Positions 59,690 through 64,000 of a stretch of DNA of 64,000 bases are shown here, one piece after another. The DNA is taken from NCBI RefSeq assembly GCF_041146795.1, contig NC_135172.1, positions 16,627,123-16,691,122 on the forward strand, written 5' to 3'. The DNA is from Maylandia zebra (taxonomy: Eukaryota; Chordata; Actinopteri; Cichliformes; Cichlidae). How positions within the stretch are numbered: the first letter of the stretch is position 1; each line of letters begins with the position of its first letter. The notes beneath the pieces were generated by a model. The model was not told where the DNA came from. It worked only from the letters and a program-made list of their open reading frames with translations, and did not search any database. The position numbers and the translations under genes are program-made.

Positions 59690-62600
59690 CACATATTTTA
59701 AAATTAAATAGAGTCAACAATAAATAAAATATATAAAAATATACAGAGTTGAGACATGTGCAAAAAAGTGGCATTAATGTACAGTGTGGAGTGCATAATG
59801 TTGAAGTTCCAGTAGTGGAGGTGAGGTGTCTATTAAGTGTTCAGCAGTCTGATGGCCTGGTGGAAGAAGCTGTCTCTCAGTCTGCTGGTACGGGACCGAT
59901 GCTGCAGAACCTCCTTCCTGATGGAAGTAGTCTGAACAGTTTATGGCTGGGGTGACTGGAGTCCTTGATGATCCTCCCCGCTTTCCTCAGGCACCGCTTC
60001 CTGTAGATGTCTTGGAGGGAGGGAAGCTCACCTCCAATTATCCGTTCAGAGCACCGCACTACTCTCTGGAGAGCTTTGCGGTTGTAGGCAGTGCTGTTGC
60101 CATACCAGGTGGTGATGCATCCAGTGAGGATGCTCTCAATGGCACAGTGATAGAAGGTCCTGAGGATGCGGGGGCTCATGCCAAATCTTTTCAGTCTCCT
60201 GAGAAAGAAGAGGCGCTGTTGCTCCTTCTTCACTGTTTTGTTTGTGTGTACTGACCACGTAAGATCCTCAGCCAGGTGTACGCCAAGGAACCGGAAGCTG
60301 CTCACTCTCTCCACAGCAGCGCCGTTGATGGTGATGGGGGTGTGTACTTCTCTGCACCTCCGGAAGTCCACTATCAACTCCTTTGTCTTTGCGACGTTGA
60401 GGGTGAGATGGTTGTCTTGACACCAGTGGGTCAGGGCGCATCTATGCCCACCCAGTTAAATTAATAAAGTACCGCAGACTACATCAGTTCAAATGATTCC
60501 CGTTTGCAGCTAATAAATATCACACACAAATAACGGGAACCAAACGTGGACAACACAAAAACGCAGGAATATCTCTGAACAACTGAGTTCAGCTCAGATT
60601 TGCCGGTCACATCCTTCTGCTACCGGACCCGAGACCTGCCCATGTTGCGGTTCTGTGGAACCCGAAGAATGGAAAGAGACGGCAAGGAAGACCCAAAATA
60701 ACATGGAGGAGGACTTTCCTTGAAGATTTACGCTCAGCCGAACTGTCATGGGATGAAGCAAAAACTGCTGCGATGGACCGAGTTCAATGGCACTCTCTTG
60801 TCGCCCAATGCGCCGATCGGTGCGGGAGGGTCTAAGTAAGTTGGTGGCATTTAACAAAACGTCACTTTTTTTAAAAAGTAGGAAATGCATTAGCAGATTT
60901 AGAATTGAACTGTAGAAGACCTGACCATTACAGCTGATTGTAAAATAACATGGGACAACTTGAATGGCGTTCTAAAAGAAAATTTTGAAGGATCCTTTAA
61001 CAGATTTAAAAATGTCTTATCTGCACAAAAACTGGTTCCTATTTGTATCATATTGGCAACCAAAAACCCATAAGCGAAATTTAAATGCTTTACAAGCAAT
61101 GGATATAGAACACTATTAATCACCATGAAAAACAACTATGCCCTTTAATTCTTCTTTTTCTGATGTACACATAGGTTTCCTGCAGAATAAAAAGCATGCT
61201 ACCAGTCAGTCATTCCAGTATTACATTTGTGTGAAGTAGGAATCTAGTTACCCAAAACATTTCCCATGTACTAAGCACTGTTTTATGGTAACAGTAGTGA
61301 TGGGAATATTTAACTGAAAGCTGTTTACTTCTGTAACAGATCTAACCCCGATTTCTGTAATAAAGGTGTGTAATATGCTCTGCATGCTCAGGGTAACAAA
61401 GGCCCGTGTCACCATAACATGAGGAAATCCTTACAAGTGCAACACTTCCTTGGTCCTATTTTGAAAGTTCACTTGCTGATAAGGGAGTGCCCTAGGTCTT
61501 CCTACCTCATATTTTACTGTCCTACTGGCTCAGTAGCTAGGCTTCTTTTCTGGCAGGTTCAATAATTTAGGTGGCGATGGGAGTCCTTGTCTTTACATTC
61601 TAAAGTAAGCTGGAGGGCCACTCTAACCAGAACCTGCAGCAGATGGAGAAATGGTTCATGTGCTGCTAAGTAGAGCTCACCAAGGACGCAAAGCACAACA
61701 AGGACTACTCTCAGCAGCTGCAGTCTGAGACAGTGGATTGGAGTTAACGTGCTGGATGAGAGGCTAACCGAACGACAGCTGATTCATTTCTTAGCTATTT
61801 TCCCCCCCTCTTCTGCTATTTGCAGAAGTTGAACATACATACTGAATTATTTAATAACTGTGAAACTGCATGAGTCTTCTTTCAAGACAGATATGTACAT
61901 AAATATATTGCCATTGCAAAAACAGCCCTGGGCAAGACATTGAAGCTAAAATTAGTCACAATGGAAGTTAGATCCACAGCTATTATTGTGCAAGTGTGCA
62001 AGTTTCTGGTGTTCTTCCAAATAGGCAATTTTTAAAGCAATTGACATTTCATGCATAGTGCTCAAGCACAGTATAAATTTGTGTAAATAAAATAAAATAA
62101 AATTCAGCTATAAGAGAAAAATGCAGAAATTTCCATTAAATGATGTAAGGCAGACATATTGCCTTCGCTGCACACGGACCAGTGAAGCCACAAAAAGCCC
62201 TGGGGTGTGTGTGAGTGGGTGAACAAGAAACACTGTAAATTGCTTTGTAGAACTGCTAAGGGTAAAAACGCTTCATAACAGCCGACCATTTAACCACATA
62301 AACCTTTCCCCAGCATAGCAGAAACTACAGGCCTCAGCCTGAAAAGCTCCAGCTGATGTAAATTTCTTTCAAGAACTCAAACACCTTTAATAGTTCAACT
62401 AAATGAAACAAAAATAATTTCACTAGAGTGTGCACAACAATAAAATAAAAGCTTATGCTGCTCACTGCAGCAGCTGAGCTGACAAAGCACGAAAAGGAAT
62501 ATTCACAAGCACAGCAGCAGTGTTTGTAAACGATGAGTGCAGAAATGACAAAACCCAAACAGGAAGATGAAGCAGATAAAACTGCAATTTAAAATTACCA

Positions 62601-64000
62601 GGGAACTTCAACCAATATCATTAGACCTGAAGCCAATATAAACACGTGACCCATAAAGCATGTTAATGGTTACAAAAAGCACAAGCAAAGGAAACATGCA
62701 GCATTTACTGCAAGTATTACAGGAATGTATTTACAGCCCAGATTTGATTCTGACGATATATCTGCACATATGACACTGCATCTCCAGCATCACTACTTCA
62801 GTGAGCCCACAGCACTGGGGTAGAAGATAGACATCCATGTTATGCTCTGTTTCACATAGCTCATGTAACTGAGACAATCGCTCCATCCAATACTACATAT
62901 GACACTCAACAATGTCAACAAGCCAGTCACCTGCTAACTGATCTGCAAGGTAGGGGTAAGTGTGGAAAAACAAAACACAAAAGAAACATCAAATTCCTCC
63001 CCTCGGCATATGAATTATTTATCAGCGTATACAACTCACACTAAGAACTATCTGCAATGCTGAATCAACTGCTTCGGTGTTATCTCTGGTCTTTGGCAAT
63101 TACCGTAGGGTGCACACCACAAAGCAAGCTTGTAAAAAGTATACTATACAGTGGCAAAAATAAACTCTCTGCAAATGTTTCTGTGCAAAAGAGGCCGGCT
63201 TTTAATCTTTTAATTGAACACAAAAGAATAATATTGAACTCTTTAAAAAAAAGAAAAGGTATGCAAATAGTTTAGTTTGCATCTAGTTTTTCACCTAAAG
63301 CAGCCAAACTCTCAACACTGTCTCCTTGCAGAGTTTTTCAGGAAAAATGCCACACACCCCTTTCAGGTAACCTGACAAGCCAGCTGGTGACTTCATGATA
63401 GGTTTATCAGTAAACACCGAACTTGTGCTGTTTACCCTTGCTCTTGCTTCACAATTACATAATAATCACAAACACCCAAACACCTCATTGAAAATGACTG
63501 GAAGTACTTAAAAAAAACCAACAACAACAAAAAAGAACTGCATAACCTAGACTAAAATGTGTGAACCACAAAGCCGGAAGCAACTGCGAAGAAGTCTTCA
63601 GGCTGTCAGCGTGTGTTACTAACTGAACTCCACAATGGATAGCACGTACAAAAGAAAATAAGGAGGAGCCACATGACAGGTGACCTCCCGCTCTGCCTTC
63701 ACTTTGGAGTTGTTTAATGAACTGTGACTACTAGCAAGATAACTTTTCTTGATAACTGTGTTGACAAAATCGTGGCTGGGTATTGACGAGTTTTTCCCTC
63801 TCAAACACACCCAAATCAGTCTGCAAACTGAGTCCAAAAACATCGGTGATGCTTTAACCCACACGTGTTCACTCATGCTGTCTGATGAGCTTCTTCTTCT
63901 TTTTTTTTTTTTTTGGAAGTGTGCACATAAAGAGGCAAATACAAACACAGCCATTAGAAGGCACCTACCTGAAGCGGGACTAATGGCTCTGCATCCTCTG
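33628..64000 (-). CDS. tmem131l: Transmembrane protein 131-like (5' end beyond window)
   Basis: A large type I membrane protein of the TMEM131 family. TMEM131 itself acts in collagen secretion from the ER, and mammalian TMEM131L dampens Wnt signalling in thymocytes. I traced 33 coding exons whose phases all join, totalling 4388 bases or about 1462 codons. The human protein is about 1600 residues, so roughly 80 N-terminal residues including the signal peptide lie to the right. Diagnostic sequences are [47 protein letters not shown], one membrane helix ([20 protein letters not shown]) and the tail [21 protein letters not shown] chose TMEM131L over TMEM131 by similarity to remembered human sequence and by its position next to tlr2, as in human 4q31. 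No frameshift or missing exon was seen. Confidence 0.93.
48890..52177. other. tmem131l: tmem131l intron, 3.3 kb
   Basis: AT-rich intronic sequence. Short frames have no recognisable domains and no clear transposon ends were found. Confidence 0.5.
52250..57899. other. tmem131l: tmem131l intron, 5.65 kb
   Basis: No coding exon is recognised. A small tandem duplication of gggttactaattttgg occurs at about 54048-54080. The perfect hairpin at 57776-57810 lies near its 5' end in transcript order. Confidence 0.5.
57776..57810. other. Perfect 15-bp hairpin in a tmem131l intron
   Basis: The arm cttgtcatacataag, the loop aaacc and the exact inverse cttatgtatgacaag. It starts about 90 bases into the intron after exon 57900-57943. 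Function unknown. Confidence 0.85.
59045..59236. mobile_element. hAT-like MITE fragment
   Basis: The right end ctttagttgcagccctaat is the inverse of the common hAT terminus tagggctgcaactaa, and the left end is a poorer match (cagggctcgcaaaat). The body includes ttgactaatcaaag and gtcgacgactaaac. Boundaries are approximate. Confidence 0.5.
59417..60440 (-). mobile_element. 5'-truncated LINE (L2/Rex1-like), RT C-terminus and 3' tail
   Basis: A minus-strand frame (59877-60377) encodes the thumb and C-terminal part of a non-LTR reverse transcriptase, with [31 protein letters not shown] and [11 protein letters not shown]. The 3' tail continues to about 59417 and includes a (GT)n tract at 59657-59686. 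The 5' part is missing, as usual for LINE insertions. It runs in the same orientation as tmem131l. The exact clade (L2 or Rex1) is not certain. Confidence 0.85.
59657..59686. repeat. (GT)n microsatellite
   Basis: About 15 GT units within the LINE 3' tail region. Confidence 0.95.
60590..60840 (+). mobile_element. Non-LTR retrotransposon C-terminal fragment
   Basis: The plus strand encodes, near 60685-60835, [19 protein letters not shown] and then [18 protein letters not shown], the C-terminal tail pattern of a non-LTR reverse transcriptase. The frame ends at a stop near 60834. It is a different family from the adjacent LINE and opposite in orientation. Clade not assigned. Confidence 0.7.

Larger units (their letters stand above)
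57944..63968. other. tmem131l: tmem131l intron, 6.0 kb, repeat-bearing
   Basis: The largest intron in the window. It holds the hAT, LINE and microsatellite features listed separately between 59045 and 60840. From 60900 to 63968 I see only AT-rich unique-looking sequence. Confidence 0.6.
40249..64000 (-). other. tmem131l: tmem131l luminal exons
   Basis: Exons in transcript order: 63969-64000 (partial), 57900-57943, 52178-52249, 48766-48889, 48536-48652, 47086-47190, 45773-45847, 44429-44582, 43707-43765, 43524-43629, 43337-43439, 43005-43149, 42656-42826, 42503-42569, 42299-42422, 42112-42181, 41880-41989, 41698-41767, 41466-41593, 41015-41157, 40732-40918, 40249-40434. They encode immunoglobulin-like beta-sandwich domains. 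The hallmark 'conserved F/DFG then phase-shared loop' start appears twice: VLEFG (52178-52249) and LLDFG (42112-42181). Several N-glycosylation sequons occur (NITI, NRTA, NISP, NNLT). The first exons are tiny and separated by long introns (up to 6 kb), while exons from 43765 down are packed tightly. Confidence 0.9.

Noticed and set aside
63619..63954. A 111-codon minus-strand frame as a tmem131l first exon
   Set aside because: It has no signal peptide and no similarity to the family; the true exon is the partial one at 63969-64000, ending [10 protein letters not shown] before a gtaggtg donor.
1..64000. CRISPR arrays, operons or phage genes
   Set aside because: The window is a spliced vertebrate genome; the direct repeats are microsatellites, transposons or gene duplications.

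Overview
This is genomic DNA from a ray-finned fish, most likely a percomorph teleost. It is AT-rich, has spliced genes with GT..AG introns, long (CA)n microsatellites, a tRNA-derived SINE and many hAT-type transposons, and its gene complement is vertebrate. Every host gene I can identify lies on the minus strand, so transcription runs from high to low coordinates. All calls come from reading the sequence and from remembered knowledge of the protein families. No database search was run.

Layout. (1) 196-4952: pdia2, a pancreatic-type protein disulfide isomerase. Eight exons are visible and the 3' end runs off the left edge. Three consecutive 3' splice sites sit directly behind long (TG)n tracts. 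(2) 6901-7752: percc1, an enteroendocrine regulator, with a spliced 5' UTR and a TATA/CCAAT promoter. (3) About 10.3-31.6 kb: a tandem triplication of tlr2 (toll-like receptor 2). Copies A and B are full length. Copy C has an intact ectodomain and membrane helix but has lost the TIR signalling domain. Almost all amino-acid differences between copies fall in one central leucine-rich-repeat block. A transposon-rich island at 14.7-19.1 kb separates copies A and B, and copy C carries a nested pair of hAT elements in its first intron. (4) 33628-64000: tmem131l, a type I membrane protein. I could trace 33 coding exons with consistent splice phases, from a partial N-terminal exon at the right edge to the stop codon. 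Its large 5' introns hold LINE and hAT remnants.

The genes do not form a pathway. In human, PDIA2 and PERCC1 lie on chromosome 16p13.3, while TLR2 and TMEM131L are neighbours on chromosome 4q31, so the window joins two ancestral neighbourhoods. The most interesting features are the tlr2 family (a focal variable block, mosaic copies and a possible TIR-less decoy), the (TG)n splice-site arrangement in pdia2, and transposons whose exact boundaries and empty sites can be read within the window.
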